NCBI RefSeq assembly: GCF_002632825.1
Contig: NZ_NJAJ01000005.1
Location: 62,001 to 126,000 of the forward strand
Reading direction: 5' to 3'
Length of the DNA: 64,000 bases
Source of the DNA: Xenorhabdus stockiae
GTDB taxonomy: Bacteria; Pseudomonadota; Gammaproteobacteria; Enterobacterales; Enterobacteriaceae
Below are positions 27,064-36,979 of this stretch, one piece after another. Numbering within the stretch: position 1 is the stretch's first letter; every line of letters starts with the position of its first letter. A model generated the notes under the pieces. The model was given only the letters and a program-made list of their open reading frames with translations, was not told the DNA's origin and made no database searches. Both the position numbers and the translations under genes were made by a program.

Positions 27064-28638
27064 TTATTCATCACCCGATTCAGCATGTTTTTTTCCACTC
27101 AACCCATATTCACGCAATTTATTCGCAATTGCAGTATGAGAAACCCCAAGCCGTTTCGCCAGCTTACGAGTACTGGGATAGTGACGATAAAGGCGCGTCA
27201 GGACAGAGCGTTCAAAACGTTTGCTGATTTCATCCAAAGAACCAACCAGAATATCCTCGCTGATAAATGAAGTTTCTGCTTCTAAATGCGGTAACTGAAT
27301 ATCCTGTGAGCTTAACTGGTTATCTTCAAGCTGCGTCAATGCCCGATAGATGGCATTGCGCAGCTGCCTCACGTTTCCGGGCCAGTAATAGCTGCATAGG
27401 AACTGTTCCAGATCAGGAGCAAATTTTGGTTTTTCTACACCCTGTTCTTTGGCAAAACGGGTCACGAAATAATCCGTCAGTGGCATAATATCCGCCTGAC
27501 GTTCCCGTAAAGGCGGTAATGTGATAGTTAATACATTAAGCCGATAGTAGAGATCTTCCCTGAACTCCCCTTTCCGTACCAACTCAACCAGATTCTTCTG
27601 AGTGGCGCAGATGATCCTGACGTCCACTTTCACTTCATTATCTTCCCCCACCCGACGAAATGTTCCATCGTTAAGGAAGCGCAATAATTTAATCTGCATC
27701 TGGGGTGACATTTCACCAATTTCATCCAGCAGAACCGTACCGCCATTTGCTTGCTCAAAAAAGCCTTTTTTACTTTCCGTTGCGTTAGGATAGGCACCTG
27801 CTGCATAACCAAACAATTCACTTTCGACTACGTCATCCGGCATAGAGGCACAATTTAAGCCAAGAAAAGGCTGTTTTCCTCTTGAACTGCGCAAATGACA
27901 GGCTTTGGCAAATTCATCTTTCCCCGTCCCCGTATCACCAATCAGCAACAACGGCACATCCAGCATAGCCATTTTACGGGCCTGCTCAACGACATGAACC
28001 ATCTTCGGGCTGACAGCAACAATATTTTCAAAAGCCTGATCATCATTGACGATGCGTTTTTTCTGGGCTGGCTCTGCCTGCGTGGAGACACGCAGCATAA
28101 TGACCGCTCCGACACATTTAACTTCCTGGTTTTCATCAGCCAGCGGCATCGGGATCACATCCATCAAATAGGTTTTCTCTTTGATGGTTAACGTGACTGA
28201 ATGAGGTTCGGGATGTTCACTTTCCAGCCAACGGAGAAAATTATAATTACTGATAAGCTGGCTGATATTTTTCTGGCTGATTTTTTCTTTACTGATGCCA
28301 AACAATGACTGTGATGCCAGATTGGCTAAATCAATATTTCCTTTCATATCAACGGACAAAATCGGGTCCGGTACAGACTCCAGTAATGTACGCATCGCCC
28401 GATGTTCTTTCTCTGATGGCATAAACGCCACCGTCCTGACATCCATCACGCCATTAATACGACGGATTTCCGCCATTAACAAGCGGAAGGTATTGAAATC
28501 AATTTGAGTAAAATTAAGGTAAATACGACGAGCAGGAGAAATCTCAATTCCTTTCAGGTCAATATTTCTTAAAACCAATAAATCAAGTAACTCGCGAGTC
28601 AGTCCGATTCGATCCTGACAAGTAACTTCCAATCGCAT
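27064..28638 (-). CDS. tyrR: Aromatic amino acid transcription regulator TyrR
   Basis: 524 residues. The N-terminal ACT domain (MRLEVTCQDRIGLTRELLDLL) senses aromatic amino acids and a PAS domain follows (about 78-185). The AAA+ domain has Walker A GDTGTGKDEF and the C-terminal helix-turn-helix reads STRKLAKRLGVSHTAIANKLREYGL. The GAFTGA loop of sigma-54 activators is replaced by AGAYPN, as expected for TyrR, which works with sigma-70. It represses or activates aromatic biosynthesis and transport genes. It converges on the T6SS kinase gene with only 49 bases between stops. In E. coli tyrR lies just beyond ycjF, as here. Confidence 0.97.
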   Translation of the reverse strand: MRLEVTCQDRIGLTRELLDLLVLRNIDLKGIEISPARRIYLNFTQIDFNTFRLLMAEIRRINGVMDVRTVAFMPSEKEHRAMRTLLESVPDPILSVDMKGNIDLANLASQSLFGISKEKISQKNISQLISNYNFLRWLESEHPEPHSVTLTIKEKTYLMDVIPMPLADENQEVKCVGAVIMLRVSTQAEPAQKKRIVNDDQAFENIVAVSPKMVHVVEQARKMAMLDVPLLLIGDTGTGKDEFAKACHLRSSRGKQPFLGLNCASMPDDVVESELFGYAAGAYPNATESKKGFFEQANGGTVLLDEIGEMSPQMQIKLLRFLNDGTFRRVGEDNEVKVDVRIICATQKNLVELVRKGEFREDLYYRLNVLTITLPPLRERQADIMPLTDYFVTRFAKEQGVEKPKFAPDLEQFLCSYYWPGNVRQLRNAIYRALTQLEDNQLSSQDIQLPHLEAETSFISEDILVGSLDEISKRFERSVLTRLYRHYPSTRKLAKRLGVSHTAIANKLREYGLSGKKHAESGDE

Positions 28639-28714
28639 TTATTCCGACCTTATTTACACAATGTTCATAACCGCCTGAAATATTACTCGTTACTGTGCGA
28701 TAGATGAAGCCCCC

Positions 28715-28761
28715 TGTCAGTTAAAGTTGACAGTAAGACAGAGTGTCAAGCTTAAATGACA
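28715..28761 (-). promoter_or_regulatory. tyrR promoter with two tandem TyrR-box-like operators
   Basis: Two 18-bp inverted repeats, TGTCAGTTAAAGTTGACA (28715-28732) and TGTCAAGCTTAAATGACA (28744-28761), are spaced 29 bp apart. Both keep the TGT-N12-ACA frame and the G-N14-C pair of the TyrR box (TGTAAA-N6-TTTACA). Read toward tyrR, the upstream box supplies a consensus -35 TTGACA (28744-28749) and the other covers a -10-like TTTAAC, giving an 18-bp spacer. Negative autoregulation of tyrR, known in E. coli, is the likely role. Confidence 0.6.
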
Positions 28762-28773
28762 GTATCATCTGAG

Positions 28774-29883
28774 TTATGAGCCTGACTTTTTGGCTTCATT
28801 TCTAGTTTTCGGCTTAGTCGCCAGTGTACTTTTTAGCTGGCTAATTAACTGATACCGGAAATCACCTAATTTAGGTTTATCGCCATCAATCCAGGGTAAA
28901 GGGCGGCACAGCTCCATAGCCTTAATTCCCAGCCGGGCAGTAAGCAACCCAGCGCCAATGCCTTGTGCAGCACGGGCTGAAAGCCGGGCGGCAATATCCT
29001 GTGACAGCCAGTCCATACCCACTTCCCTGACCAACTCTGATGCCCCAGCAAAAGCAATATTCAACAATACCAACCGAAATAAACGAATTCGGCTGAAATA
29101 ACCCAATTCAATCCCATATATTGCCGCAATTCGATTAATAAGACGAATATTTCTCCATGCAATAAAAGCCATATCGACCACGGCAAGTGGGCTGACTGCG
29201 ATCATCAGCGCAGATTCTGCCGCTGAACGGCGGATCTCTTTTTTAGCCTGCTCATCCAGCACAGGCTGAACCAGTTTGCTGTATAATATGACCATTTCCC
29301 GATCATTGTGCGTTTCATGTATCGCACTCTGCCAACGCTGTAACGCCGGATGCTGCTGGCCTATACCTGCCTGATCAGCCATTTTTTCGCAAAACTGTCG
29401 TCCTTTGCCAATGCCGTGGCTCTGCAATAATGTTTTTGCGATATCACGCTCTTCTGTCCGCTGACGCAAACGATAAAGACGACGCCATTCACCGATAACA
29501 GCACCTATTCCGGCAAAAACAATCATACTGCCTGCGGCTGCTACACCCAGTGCAATCCAGTCCTGATTCTGCCATGACTGATATATCCATTGAATAAACT
29601 GAGCGATAACACTGAAACCCAATAACAGTAAAGCTCCCGAAAATATTTTCCGCCACGGGCCGCGTTTAGGTTTCAGGGCCGCATTCACTGCACCTTCAAG
29701 CTCACTCTCCTGCTCTTCCGTATTTAATTCTGGCAGAGCCGGATAGAATTCACTTTCCTGTTCATTAAATTCTTGCTGGGATTTCAGGGAAGGTTCTGAA
29801 GATACTGATAACATGTCATCAAAATCCACTCTTGGTTTTAAAGAAGCAGAATCTTTATCCTCTGTTTTTAAAGAGTCTGTCAT
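28774..29883 (-). CDS. ycjF: YcjF family inner-membrane protein (DUF697)
   Basis: 369 residues. The N-terminal ~75 residues are acidic and probably cytoplasmic. Two transmembrane segments follow (about 80-100, [22 protein letters not shown], and 110-130, [21 protein letters not shown]). The C-terminal DUF697 region is rich in hydrophobic helices ([33 protein letters not shown]). It belongs to the Psp-linked YcjF family, and its gene overlaps ycjX by 4 bases, implying coupled translation. The biochemical role is unknown; membership of the phage-shock regulon is known in E. coli. Confidence 0.93.
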   Translation of the reverse strand: MTDSLKTEDKDSASLKPRVDFDDMLSVSSEPSLKSQQEFNEQESEFYPALPELNTEEQESELEGAVNAALKPKRGPWRKIFSGALLLLGFSVIAQFIQWIYQSWQNQDWIALGVAAAGSMIVFAGIGAVIGEWRRLYRLRQRTEERDIAKTLLQSHGIGKGRQFCEKMADQAGIGQQHPALQRWQSAIHETHNDREMVILYSKLVQPVLDEQAKKEIRRSAAESALMIAVSPLAVVDMAFIAWRNIRLINRIAAIYGIELGYFSRIRLFRLVLLNIAFAGASELVREVGMDWLSQDIAARLSARAAQGIGAGLLTARLGIKAMELCRPLPWIDGDKPKLGDFRYQLISQLKSTLATKPKTRNEAKKSGS

Positions 29884-31277
29884 GTCAGTTTGTCTCCCAA
29901 TAAAAACTCCATCGCGCTGTCCATACGGATATGGGGTAATGATGCATCAATACTGATCTGACGTGGCCGGAATGATTCAAAATTAAAGCCCTGTTTCTGC
30001 CAGAAATCATTACTGGGCAAACGCTGTGGCACCTCACCCGGAAAGAATGTCAGTAGTTTGTCATCTGACAGGCGATTTCCTTTGATAGCCGGGAGCTGTT
30101 CTCCCTCGTGCATCACAATACCACTTTCAGTTGCCTGAACAGACGCCAGACCAACACAATCCATGCTGATCCCTTCAAATGCTGCATTCTGCCACGCTTC
30201 CTGCACAAGCTGTTGAAGCAACGACACAAGATTAACGTGCTGATCTGCTGTGACATGATCTGCTTTACTCGCCGCAAACATCAACTTATCAATGCAAGGG
30301 GAAAATAAACGGCGGAATAACGTCCGTTTACCATAATGAAAGCTTTGCATCAGTTGGGTCAGTGCCAGCCGCATATCATTAAAAGCGTGCGGGCCGCTGT
30401 TTAATGGCTGTAGGCAATCAACCAGAACGATTTGCCGATCAAAACGCAGGAAATGCTCTTTATAAAAGCCCTTTACGATGTGATCACAATAATAATTAAA
30501 TCGTTCACGTAACATACCGATATTAGTTTGTTTATCCGCTTTCAGTAATTGAGGTTCTCCAATTCCGTCAATATCCGGCCACGGAAAAAATTGCAGGGCA
30601 GGCGCTCCCGTCAGATCTCCCGGCAGAATAAAACGCCCCGGCTGAATGAAATGCAAACCTTCTGTTTTACATTGGTGTAAATAATCTGTGTAGGCCTGTG
30701 CAATTCTGCTCAGCAGATTTTCATCCGCTGGTGCCAATGGATCACACTGTTTACATAATTTCAGCCACGGCTTCGCCCACTCAGCCCTGTTTCCTTTCAG
30801 TAAGCCATTCATTTGCCGTGACCATGCCAAATAACTCTGTTCCAGCATAGGTAAATCCAGCAGCCACTCTCCGGGATAATCGACAATTTCCAGATAAAGT
30901 GTTGAGGTGTCTTTGAGATAGCGGAGTAAAGAATCTTCTGAACGATAACGCAGCGCAAGGCGGATTTCGCTCACGCCTCTGGTCGGTATCGGCCAATACG
31001 GCGGGGTATTGTGCAAAGCAGCAATGTTTTCATCATAGGCAAAACGAGGGACACCCAAATCCCGCTGTGGTACACGTTTCACACCTAATAAACGACCGTC
31101 ACGGACGGTAGAAAACAGTGGTAATCTGGCACCAGTATGAACATTCAGTAACTGATTGACCAAAGAAGTAATAAATGCTGTTTTCCCGCTACGGCTTAAC
31201 CCTGTTACTGCCAGCCGTAAATGACGATCTATTCCACGATTAACAAGTGACGTCAGCTCATTTTGCAACCGTTTCAT
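29880..31277 (-). CDS. ycjX: YcjX, P-loop GTP/ATP-binding protein of the Psp regulon
   Basis: 465 residues. The ATG at 31277 is selected because AGGAG lies 6 bases upstream and it matches the E. coli N-terminus [35 protein letters not shown]; a start 13 codons earlier lacks support. Walker A is GLSRSGKTA (about 24-32), and [18 protein letters not shown] provides the second nucleotide-site region. The family has a Ras-like NTPase fold and is induced with the psp genes. It sits downstream of pspC and overlaps ycjF by 4 bases. Its cellular partner is not established. Confidence 0.95.
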   Translation of the reverse strand: MKRLQNELTSLVNRGIDRHLRLAVTGLSRSGKTAFITSLVNQLLNVHTGARLPLFSTVRDGRLLGVKRVPQRDLGVPRFAYDENIAALHNTPPYWPIPTRGVSEIRLALRYRSEDSLLRYLKDTSTLYLEIVDYPGEWLLDLPMLEQSYLAWSRQMNGLLKGNRAEWAKPWLKLCKQCDPLAPADENLLSRIAQAYTDYLHQCKTEGLHFIQPGRFILPGDLTGAPALQFFPWPDIDGIGEPQLLKADKQTNIGMLRERFNYYCDHIVKGFYKEHFLRFDRQIVLVDCLQPLNSGPHAFNDMRLALTQLMQSFHYGKRTLFRRLFSPCIDKLMFAASKADHVTADQHVNLVSLLQQLVQEAWQNAAFEGISMDCVGLASVQATESGIVMHEGEQLPAIKGNRLSDDKLLTFFPGEVPQRLPSNDFWQKQGFNFESFRPRQISIDASLPHIRMDSAMEFLLGDKLT

Positions 31278-31397
31278 ATTTCTCCTGAGTCGGACACTAT
31301 AATGTTGTAATTTCAAACCGGTCTCCCCTCACCCAACCGGGCAAGGGGCCAGCAGTTTCTGTGGTATTCCGCCGTTCTTATTTAAATCTGTTCTGGC

Positions 31398-31757
31398 TTA
31401 GAGCTGGCGAAAACGACTGCGTACATTATAGGTGTCAGAAGTAATATAGCGTTCCATTTGACGCAGGCGCTCTTCTCCTGCTCTCAATTGGTAATCAACT
31501 TCATCCAGTATTTTCCGGGTTGATGGTGCTCTTGTTTCCTCTGGCTGATATCCCACAGGTGCAGGATCCATCACAAAGGACAAGATAATGTAGGCCACTA
31601 CCGTTATGGCAGATAACCCAAAGAATATCGACAGTATGGCAATGGTACGGATAAGGGCAACAGGGACATCAAAATAGTTCGCTAACCCGGCACAAACACC
31701 TTTGATCACGCCCTGTTCCGGTAAACGATAAAGTTTTCCCCGGTAAGAACTGCTCAT
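31398..31757 (-). CDS. pspC: Phage shock protein C
   Basis: 119 residues. The PspC domain is at the N-terminus (GKLYRLPEQGVIKGVCAGLANYFDVPVALIRTIAIL), followed by one transmembrane segment (about 45-68) and a C-terminal tail with a leucine-zipper-like pattern (LDEVDYQLRAGEERLRQMERYI). PspC works with PspB at the inner membrane to relieve PspA inhibition of PspF when the membrane is stressed. The start overlaps the pspB stop by one base. No pspD follows; the 120 bases to ycjX hold no ORF of that type. Confidence 0.95.
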   Translation of the reverse strand: MSSSYRGKLYRLPEQGVIKGVCAGLANYFDVPVALIRTIAILSIFFGLSAITVVAYIILSFVMDPAPVGYQPEETRAPSTRKILDEVDYQLRAGEERLRQMERYITSDTYNVRSRFRQL

Positions 31758-31978
31758 TATGACTGCCTCCAGTTTGGATGCTCAGCATCAAGAATATCTT
31801 CCAGCGTTTTGATACGTTCCTGCATACGCCGGGCGTTTTCTGACAACTGCTCCAAACGTTGAATTTCATTGCTCTCCAGTTTCCCTCTGTTCTGGTTGTT
31901 ATAGTGCAGCCATAACCAGACAGGTAACACGAAGAGTACAAATAGGATCAGCGGGATCCCCAGAAATATATAAGCCAT
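31757..31978 (-). CDS. pspB: Phage shock protein B
   Basis: 73 residues. One N-terminal transmembrane segment (IFLGIPLILFVLFVLPVWLWLHY) is followed by a cytoplasmic coiled coil (QRLEQLSENARRMQERIKTLEDILDAEHPNWRQ), closely matching E. coli PspB in length and sequence. With PspC it transmits membrane stress to PspA. It lies 44 bases after pspA and overlaps pspC by one base. Confidence 0.96.
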   Translation of the reverse strand: MAYIFLGIPLILFVLFVLPVWLWLHYNNQNRGKLESNEIQRLEQLSENARRMQERIKTLEDILDAEHPNWRQS

Positions 31979-32022
31979 TACCTTTCCTTAGTTGCGAACG
32001 GATATACGAATAGTCTTCTCTA

Positions 32023-32694
32023 TCATTGTGGATCTTTAGCACTCATTTTAGCTTTGAGAGCAGCAAGTTGTGCACTAATTTCATCATCCGCTTTCAGTTC
32101 TGCAAACTGCTGTTCCAGAGATTTCTTTTTCCCAAGGCCAACTGATTCCGCTTCTGCTTCCATATGGTCAATACGGCGCTCAAACTGTTCAAAGCGAGCC
32201 ATCGCCTCATCGATTTTACCGCTGTCCAGCTGACGACGGACTTCACGGGAAGAAGCCGCAGCCTGATGACGCAGCGTCAGAGACTGCTGTCGTGCACGCG
32301 CTTCTATCAGTTTATTTTCCAGCTCAGTCACTTCCCCTTTAATGCGATCAAGGGTTTCATCCAGAATCGATAGCTCATTTTTCAGTGTTTCAACTAACTG
32401 GCTGACTTTCTGTTTTTCAATCAGAGCTGCCCGCGCAAGATCTTCTTTATCTTTGCTCAATGCCAGTTCAGCTTTTTCCTGCCAGCCTTCAATCTGGCTT
32501 TCTCCGGTGCTGATACGGCGAAGAAGCTGTTTTTTCTCAGCCAGCGTACGCGCAGATGTTGAGCGTATTTCCACCAGCGTATCTTCCATCTCCTGAATCA
32601 TCAAGCGGATCATTTTCTGCGGATCTTCTGCTTTATCCAGCAGAGAAGAAATATTAGCGTTAACGATATCAGCAAAACGAGAAAAAATACCCAT
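32023..32694 (-). CDS. pspA: Phage shock protein A
   Basis: 223 residues from the ATG at 32694, which gives the family start [45 protein letters not shown]; an ATG two codons earlier sits too close to the AAGAGG site. The protein is almost wholly coiled coil, as in the PspA/Vipp1 (ESCRT-III-like) family. It binds PspF to keep the regulon off, and on stress it coats and stabilises the inner membrane. It is the first gene of the pspABC-ycjXF operon. Confidence 0.97.
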   Translation of the reverse strand: MGIFSRFADIVNANISSLLDKAEDPQKMIRLMIQEMEDTLVEIRSTSARTLAEKKQLLRRISTGESQIEGWQEKAELALSKDKEDLARAALIEKQKVSQLVETLKNELSILDETLDRIKGEVTELENKLIEARARQQSLTLRHQAAASSREVRRQLDSGKIDEAMARFEQFERRIDHMEAEAESVGLGKKKSLEQQFAELKADDEISAQLAALKAKMSAKDPQ

Positions 32695-32785
32695 AGTCAT
32701 AAACCTCTTTCATTAGAATGTATGTATGTTATGCCTGTGTACTGTTAAATAATGTATAAGATACAAGGTAAGGCATTCAATTAAA

Positions 32786-32802
32786 TACAAGATACATGCC
32801 AA
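32786..32802 (-). promoter_or_regulatory. Sigma-54 promoter of the psp operon
   Basis: Read on the minus strand, TTGGCATG-TATC-TTGTA matches the sigma-54 -24/-12 pattern (YTGGCACG-N4-TTGCW) with two mismatches, and the TTGTA -12 element is the same as I recall for E. coli pspA. It lies about 92 bases before pspA. The divergently encoded PspF should activate it from sites in the AT-rich stretch 32820-32920, where IHF may also bind. Confidence 0.75.
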
Positions 32803-32929
32803 CTTTTTATTTCTTATTATCACATTGAAATATATAAATTAATTTTTATTTGCTTTTTTATTACAATATCTTAATGTAGTTAAATCAACCAATAATTGGC
32901 GAAAAATACGATTTGTTAGTGGAGAAATC

Positions 32930-33946
32930 ATGAATCAGTTCACTGATAACCTATTAGGGGAAGCAAACAATTTTATTGAGGTTCTGGAACAGGTTTCTGC
33001 ACTGGCAAAATTAAATAAACCTGTTTTAGTGTTAGGGGAACGGGGAACAGGTAAGGAGTTAATTGCCCACCGTTTGCATTATCTTTCTCCCAGATGGCAA
33101 GGCCCTTTCATTTCCCTGAACTGCGCTGCTCTCAACGAAAATTTGCTTGATTCAGAGCTATTTGGCCATGAAGCAGGCGCATTTACCGGAGCACGTTCAA
33201 AACATCAGGGGCGTTTTGAGCGAGCGGATGGCGGAACTCTGTTTCTTGATGAGCTGGCGACCGCGCCAATGCAGGTACAAGAGAAACTCTTAAGAGTCAT
33301 TGAATATGGATACCTTGAACGTGTAGGAGGTAACCAGTCTTTACAGATTGATGTCCGGCTGATTTGTGCCACCAATGAAGATTTACCGGCTATGGCCGCC
33401 AACGGGAAATTCCGGGCAGACCTACTGGACAGGCTGGCATTTGATGTTGTTCAGATACCCCCACTACGCCAGAGACAGCAGGATATTATGGTACTGGCTC
33501 AACACTTTGCCGTTCAGATGTGTCAGGAACTGAATCTTCCTTTTTTCCCCGGATTGACTGAAAAAGCAAAGCGACAGTTACTTGCTTACTCTTGGCCCGG
33601 CAATGTCCGTGAACTGAAAAATGTGATAGAGCGCTCCATCTACCGTCATGGGGATAATCAAAATGCCTTAGACACCATCATTATTAATCCCTTTGCCGTA
33701 TCTTCAGAAACTCATGCACAAAAGTCAGCCAACGATTCACCTATCAAACATAAGACTGATAATCGCACTCTACCTGATTTACCACTCGATTTAAGGCAAT
33801 GGCAGAATGACTGTGAAAAGCAATTAATTATACAGGCAATAGCAGAAAGCCAGTTCAATCAGAAAAAAGCAGCAGCAAAACTCAGCCTGACATACCATCA
33901 ATTACGCGGGTTAGTAAAAAAACACAGCATCAGTGTGGCAGATTAA
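32930..33946 (+). CDS. pspF: Psp operon transcriptional activator PspF
   Basis: 338 residues. It is an enhancer-binding protein without a receiver domain: the AAA+ domain starts at once (NLLGEANNFIEVLEQVSALAKLNKPVLVLGERGTGKELIA), keeps the sigma-54 contact loop GAFTGA, and has Walker B GGTLFLDELATAP. The C-terminal helix-turn-helix reads NQKKAAAKLSLTYHQLRGLVKKH. The linker before the HTH is slightly longer than in the 325-residue E. coli protein. It is inhibited by PspA and is divergent from pspA. Confidence 0.97.
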   Translation: MNQFTDNLLGEANNFIEVLEQVSALAKLNKPVLVLGERGTGKELIAHRLHYLSPRWQGPFISLNCAALNENLLDSELFGHEAGAFTGARSKHQGRFERADGGTLFLDELATAPMQVQEKLLRVIEYGYLERVGGNQSLQIDVRLICATNEDLPAMAANGKFRADLLDRLAFDVVQIPPLRQRQQDIMVLAQHFAVQMCQELNLPFFPGLTEKAKRQLLAYSWPGNVRELKNVIERSIYRHGDNQNALDTIIINPFAVSSETHAQKSANDSPIKHKTDNRTLPDLPLDLRQWQNDCEKQLIIQAIAESQFNQKKAAAKLSLTYHQLRGLVKKHSISVAD

Positions 33947-33960
33947 AAAATTCAATAAAT

Positions 33961-34006
33961 GATATACCCAATAGTTTTCGAGCTGGAGCACTGCTGCAAG
34001 GGAATA
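33961..34006. repeat. Partial copy of an enterobacterial dispersed repeat
   Basis: The segment GATATACCCAATAGTTTTCG, followed by AGCTGGAGCACTGCTGCAAG, resembles the start of a dispersed repeat common in Photorhabdus, Xenorhabdus and relatives (TATACCCAATAGATTTCAAG then TTGCAG-type sequence). Only one end is present, adjacent to the ryhB terminator. Identification rests on memory of the family. Confidence 0.4.
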
Positions 34007-34012
34007 ACAGAT

Positions 34013-34101
34013 AAAAAAATAGCCAGCACCCGAGCTGGCTAATAAAAAATACTGGAAGCAATGTGAGCAATGTCATGCGTATTGAGATCTCAGACTGGGG
34101 T
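34013..34101 (-). ncRNA. ryhB: Small regulatory RNA RyhB
   Basis: Read on the minus strand, the segment carries the conserved RyhB core GACATTGCTCACATTGCTTC followed by CAGTATT. It ends in the terminator stem AGCCAGC-TCGGGT-GCTGGCT and then a run of seven T residues; E. coli RyhB has the same core and nearly the same AGCCAGCCGGGTGCTGGCT terminator. The core spans 34051-34074 and the terminator 34013-34040. The 5' end near 34101 is estimated from E. coli RyhB length (90 nt). RyhB with Hfq represses mRNAs of iron-using proteins when iron is scarce. The gene is antisense-oriented between pspF and sapA, and a Fur box lies just upstream. Confidence 0.9.
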
Positions 34102-34129
34102 CATAAAATACATATCTCAACAGCACGAT

Positions 34130-34148
34130 GAGAATGATAATGCTTATC
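34130..34148 (-). promoter_or_regulatory. Fur box upstream of ryhB
   Basis: GAGAATGATAATGCTTATC matches the 19-bp Fur consensus GATAATGATAATCATTATC at 16 positions. It lies about 30 bp before the estimated ryhB 5' end, where iron-loaded Fur would block transcription. Likely -10 and -35 elements lie in 34104-34134 but are weak. Confidence 0.8.
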
Positions 34149-34210
34149 ACTTATGTTTGTAAAGCGTTTTATTGAGAATTTTTCTCACCCGCGTGATCTG
34201 GTTGTTGTTT

Positions 34211-34240
34211 TTGAGCAGAAAGGGCTAATTAAGTTACAAT
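34211..34240 (+). promoter_or_regulatory. Candidate promoter of the sap operon
   Basis: TTGAGC (34211-34216), an 18-bp spacer and TACAAT (34235-34240) resemble a sigma-70 promoter. Transcription would begin near 34247, leaving a leader of about 16-25 bases before sapA. Confidence 0.5.
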
Positions 34241-34262
34241 AGCCAGACTTTTCCCATAATTG

Positions 34263-36017
34263 ATGTTTTATATGCGCTATTTGATTTACTGGATCATATT
34301 ATTGCTTTCAACTCCCGCTCTGGCTATTGAGAAAGCAATTCCAGAAACGACTAAAGCCACAGCCAAAGTTGCTTACAGACAGTCGTCGGAAAGCCTATCC
34401 TATGCTCCGGCAACTATACGGCAGCATGGCTTTATTTATTGCGTCAACGGCAATCTGAGTACGTTTAACCCGCAGATGGCTATCAGCGGCCTGACCGTGG
34501 ATACTCTGGCTGCCCAGATTTATGACCGCCTGTTGGGAGTAGATCCCCTGACCTATCGGCTAATTCCTGAATTAGCTTCTCGTTGGGAAGTTCGGGATAA
34601 CGGAGCAACATATCGCTTCTATTTGCGCCATAATGTCGCGTTCCAGTCAACAACGTGGTTTACTCCGACCCGCACCATGAACGCCGATGATGTTGTTTTC
34701 AGCTTCCGCCGGTTATTCGATAAAAAACATGACTATCACTATGTTAATGGTGGGCATTATCCCTATTTTGATAGTTTACAATTTGGTGATTCCATTCAGG
34801 ACATCCGAAAAATTGATAAATACACTGTCGAGTTCCGCCTGAACGCCCCTGATGCCTCCTTTCTCTGGCATCTGGCGACGCATTATTCGCCTATACTGTC
34901 TGAAGAATACGGACAAAAACTGCATAGCATAAATAAAGAGGAACAAATTGACTGGGATCCGGTAGGAACCGGGCCATTCATGCTGGAAGATTATCAAATG
35001 GGGCAATTTGTCCGTCTTATCCGACATGATAACTACTGGAAAGGCAAGCCACTGATGGAACAAGTTGTTGTAGATATCGGGGCAGGTGGTACTGGCAGAA
35101 TCTCCAAACTGCTCACAGGTGAGTGTGATGTATTAGCCTATCCTACAGCCAACCAATGGGACATACTCCACAATGACCCCAATCTGCGTCTGACCCTGCG
35201 TTCAGGAATGAATATTGCCTATCTTGCTTTCAATACCAGTAAGCCACCTCTGGATAAACTGGAAGTTCGTCAGGCCATTGCCTATGCCATTAATAATCAA
35301 AGACTGATGCGAGCCATCTATTATGGTACGGCTGAAACTGCCGCCTCTATTTTACCAAGGGCATCATGGGCTTATGATAACCGGGCAGAAATTACCGAAT
35401 ATAATCCTGAAAAATCCCGCCAGATACTGAATAAACTGGGGTTAGATGGTCTGGAACTGACACTGTGGGTTCCCACCACGTCGAAACCCTATAACCCAAG
35501 CCCTTTGAAAATGGCAGAGCTGATTCAGGCAGATTTAGCGCATGTTGGGATTAAAATGACTATCCGCCCCCTTGAAGGCCGTTTTCAGGAAAGCCAGCTC
35601 ATGGATAAATCTCATGACATGACATTAGCAGGCTGGTCTACTGACAGTAATGATCCCGATAGTTTTTTCCGCCCGCTATTTAGCTGCGCAGCTATCGCAT
35701 CTCAGACAAATCTGAGCCGTTGGTGTGACGCAACTTTTGATAATGCAATCCATCAAGCGCTGTTAGATCAACAGTTAGCAGCTCGCATAAAAAGTTATCA
35801 TATTGCTCAGCAGATCCTTGCTCAACAATTACCTGTACTGCCACTGGCATACCCAATGCGATCACAGATATTTCGTTATAACATTAAAGGATTAGTTCTG
35901 AGTCCGTTTGGAAATAGCTCATTCGCCGGTGTCCATCGGGAACAGGAACACTCTACTTCTTCTGAAAAGACATCCACCGGAAATACACCTGCTGAAAATA
36001 AAAAAGGAAGCAAATGA
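34263..36017 (+). CDS. sapA: Peptide ABC transporter periplasmic protein SapA
   Basis: About 584 residues; the start could be 34263 or the ATG at 34272, both giving a signal peptide ending STPALA. No strong ribosome binding site is visible for either. The mature protein is a cluster-C solute-binding protein (SBP_bac_5) closely matching E. coli SapA ([59 protein letters not shown]). Sap proteins are linked to antimicrobial peptide resistance in Salmonella and Haemophilus and to putrescine export in E. coli. The tail after about residue 560 ([23 protein letters not shown]) is a polar extension. It overlaps sapB by 4 bases. Confidence 0.95.
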   Translation: MFYMRYLIYWIILLLSTPALAIEKAIPETTKATAKVAYRQSSESLSYAPATIRQHGFIYCVNGNLSTFNPQMAISGLTVDTLAAQIYDRLLGVDPLTYRLIPELASRWEVRDNGATYRFYLRHNVAFQSTTWFTPTRTMNADDVVFSFRRLFDKKHDYHYVNGGHYPYFDSLQFGDSIQDIRKIDKYTVEFRLNAPDASFLWHLATHYSPILSEEYGQKLHSINKEEQIDWDPVGTGPFMLEDYQMGQFVRLIRHDNYWKGKPLMEQVVVDIGAGGTGRISKLLTGECDVLAYPTANQWDILHNDPNLRLTLRSGMNIAYLAFNTSKPPLDKLEVRQAIAYAINNQRLMRAIYYGTAETAASILPRASWAYDNRAEITEYNPEKSRQILNKLGLDGLELTLWVPTTSKPYNPSPLKMAELIQADLAHVGIKMTIRPLEGRFQESQLMDKSHDMTLAGWSTDSNDPDSFFRPLFSCAAIASQTNLSRWCDATFDNAIHQALLDQQLAARIKSYHIAQQILAQQLPVLPLAYPMRSQIFRYNIKGLVLSPFGNSSFAGVHREQEHSTSSEKTSTGNTPAENKKGSK

Positions 36018-36979
36018 TTATTTATATATTGCGCCGTTTGCTACTGCTGATTGTGACACTGTTTTTTCTCTCACTGATCAGCTTCAGTCTGATGTATTTT
36101 ACGCCTCACGGCCCTTTAAGCGGCGCATCTTTGCTTGATGCTTACCTCTTCTATTTTCATGGATTACTGCAATGGGACTTTGGCATTTCCAGCATCAATG
36201 GTGAGAGAATTGTTGACCAACTCTATGAGGTATTTCCGGCAACGCTTGAGCTCTGTCTACTCTCATTCACTCTGGCACTATTAATTGGCATTCCATTAGG
36301 GATTGTTGCCGGCGTATGGCGTAATAAAAAAGCAGATAAAATTATCAGCACACTTGCTCTGTTTGGTTTTTCCATTCCGGTATTCTGGTTAGCCCTGTTA
36401 CTTACACTCTTGTTTTCACTGCATCTGGGCTGGTTACCGATATCAGGGCGGATTGATTTACTGTACCGAATGGAGCCTGTAACAGGCTCTGCCCTGATTG
36501 ATGCATGGTTGTCAAAAAGCCCTTATCGTAACGAGATGATCATGAATGTAATACTACATATGATATTACCTGTCATCACGTTGTCTGTCGCGCCAATGAC
36601 TGATGTTATTCGTTTAATGCGTAATAGCGCAGAAGAGATTTCAGCATCAAACTACATAAGATCAGCAGCGACTCGCGGGCTATCAAAATTAACCATTATA
36701 CGTCGCCACTTATTGCATAACGCCCTGCCCCCTATTATTCCCAAGCTGGGGCTACAGTTTTCAACCATGCTGACCTTAGCTATGGTGACAGAACAGGTGT
36801 TTAACTGGCCGGGGCTGGGGCAATGGCTTATCAGTGCCATCCGCCAGCAGGATTACTCCGCAATTTCAGCAGGTGTAATGGTAGTAGGTACTTTAGTTAT
36901 TTCGGTCAACGTGCTGACTAATATTATTGGCGCGATGGCTAATCCTTTAAAACATAAGGAATGGTATGCCATTAGATAA
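36014..36979 (+). CDS. sapB: ABC transporter permease SapB
   Basis: 321 residues of the DppB-like permease family, with about six transmembrane segments beginning at residues 5-28 ([24 protein letters not shown]). The EAA-like loop is [43 protein letters not shown], which contacts the ATPases. It pairs with SapC. Its ATG overlaps the sapA stop and its end overlaps sapC by 14 bases, so the operon is translationally coupled. Confidence 0.95.
   Translation: MIIYILRRLLLLIVTLFFLSLISFSLMYFTPHGPLSGASLLDAYLFYFHGLLQWDFGISSINGERIVDQLYEVFPATLELCLLSFTLALLIGIPLGIVAGVWRNKKADKIISTLALFGFSIPVFWLALLLTLLFSLHLGWLPISGRIDLLYRMEPVTGSALIDAWLSKSPYRNEMIMNVILHMILPVITLSVAPMTDVIRLMRNSAEEISASNYIRSAATRGLSKLTIIRRHLLHNALPPIIPKLGLQFSTMLTLAMVTEQVFNWPGLGQWLISAIRQQDYSAISAGVMVVGTLVISVNVLTNIIGAMANPLKHKEWYAIR

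Noticed and set aside
27027..27227. 66-codon plus-strand ORF after the kinase gene
   Set aside because: It is almost entirely antisense to the 3' end of tyrR, whose coding sequence is certain.
34013..34040. The hairpin after pspF read as a pspF terminator
   Set aside because: Its T-run lies on the minus-strand side, and the flanking sequence identifies it as the end of minus-strand RyhB.
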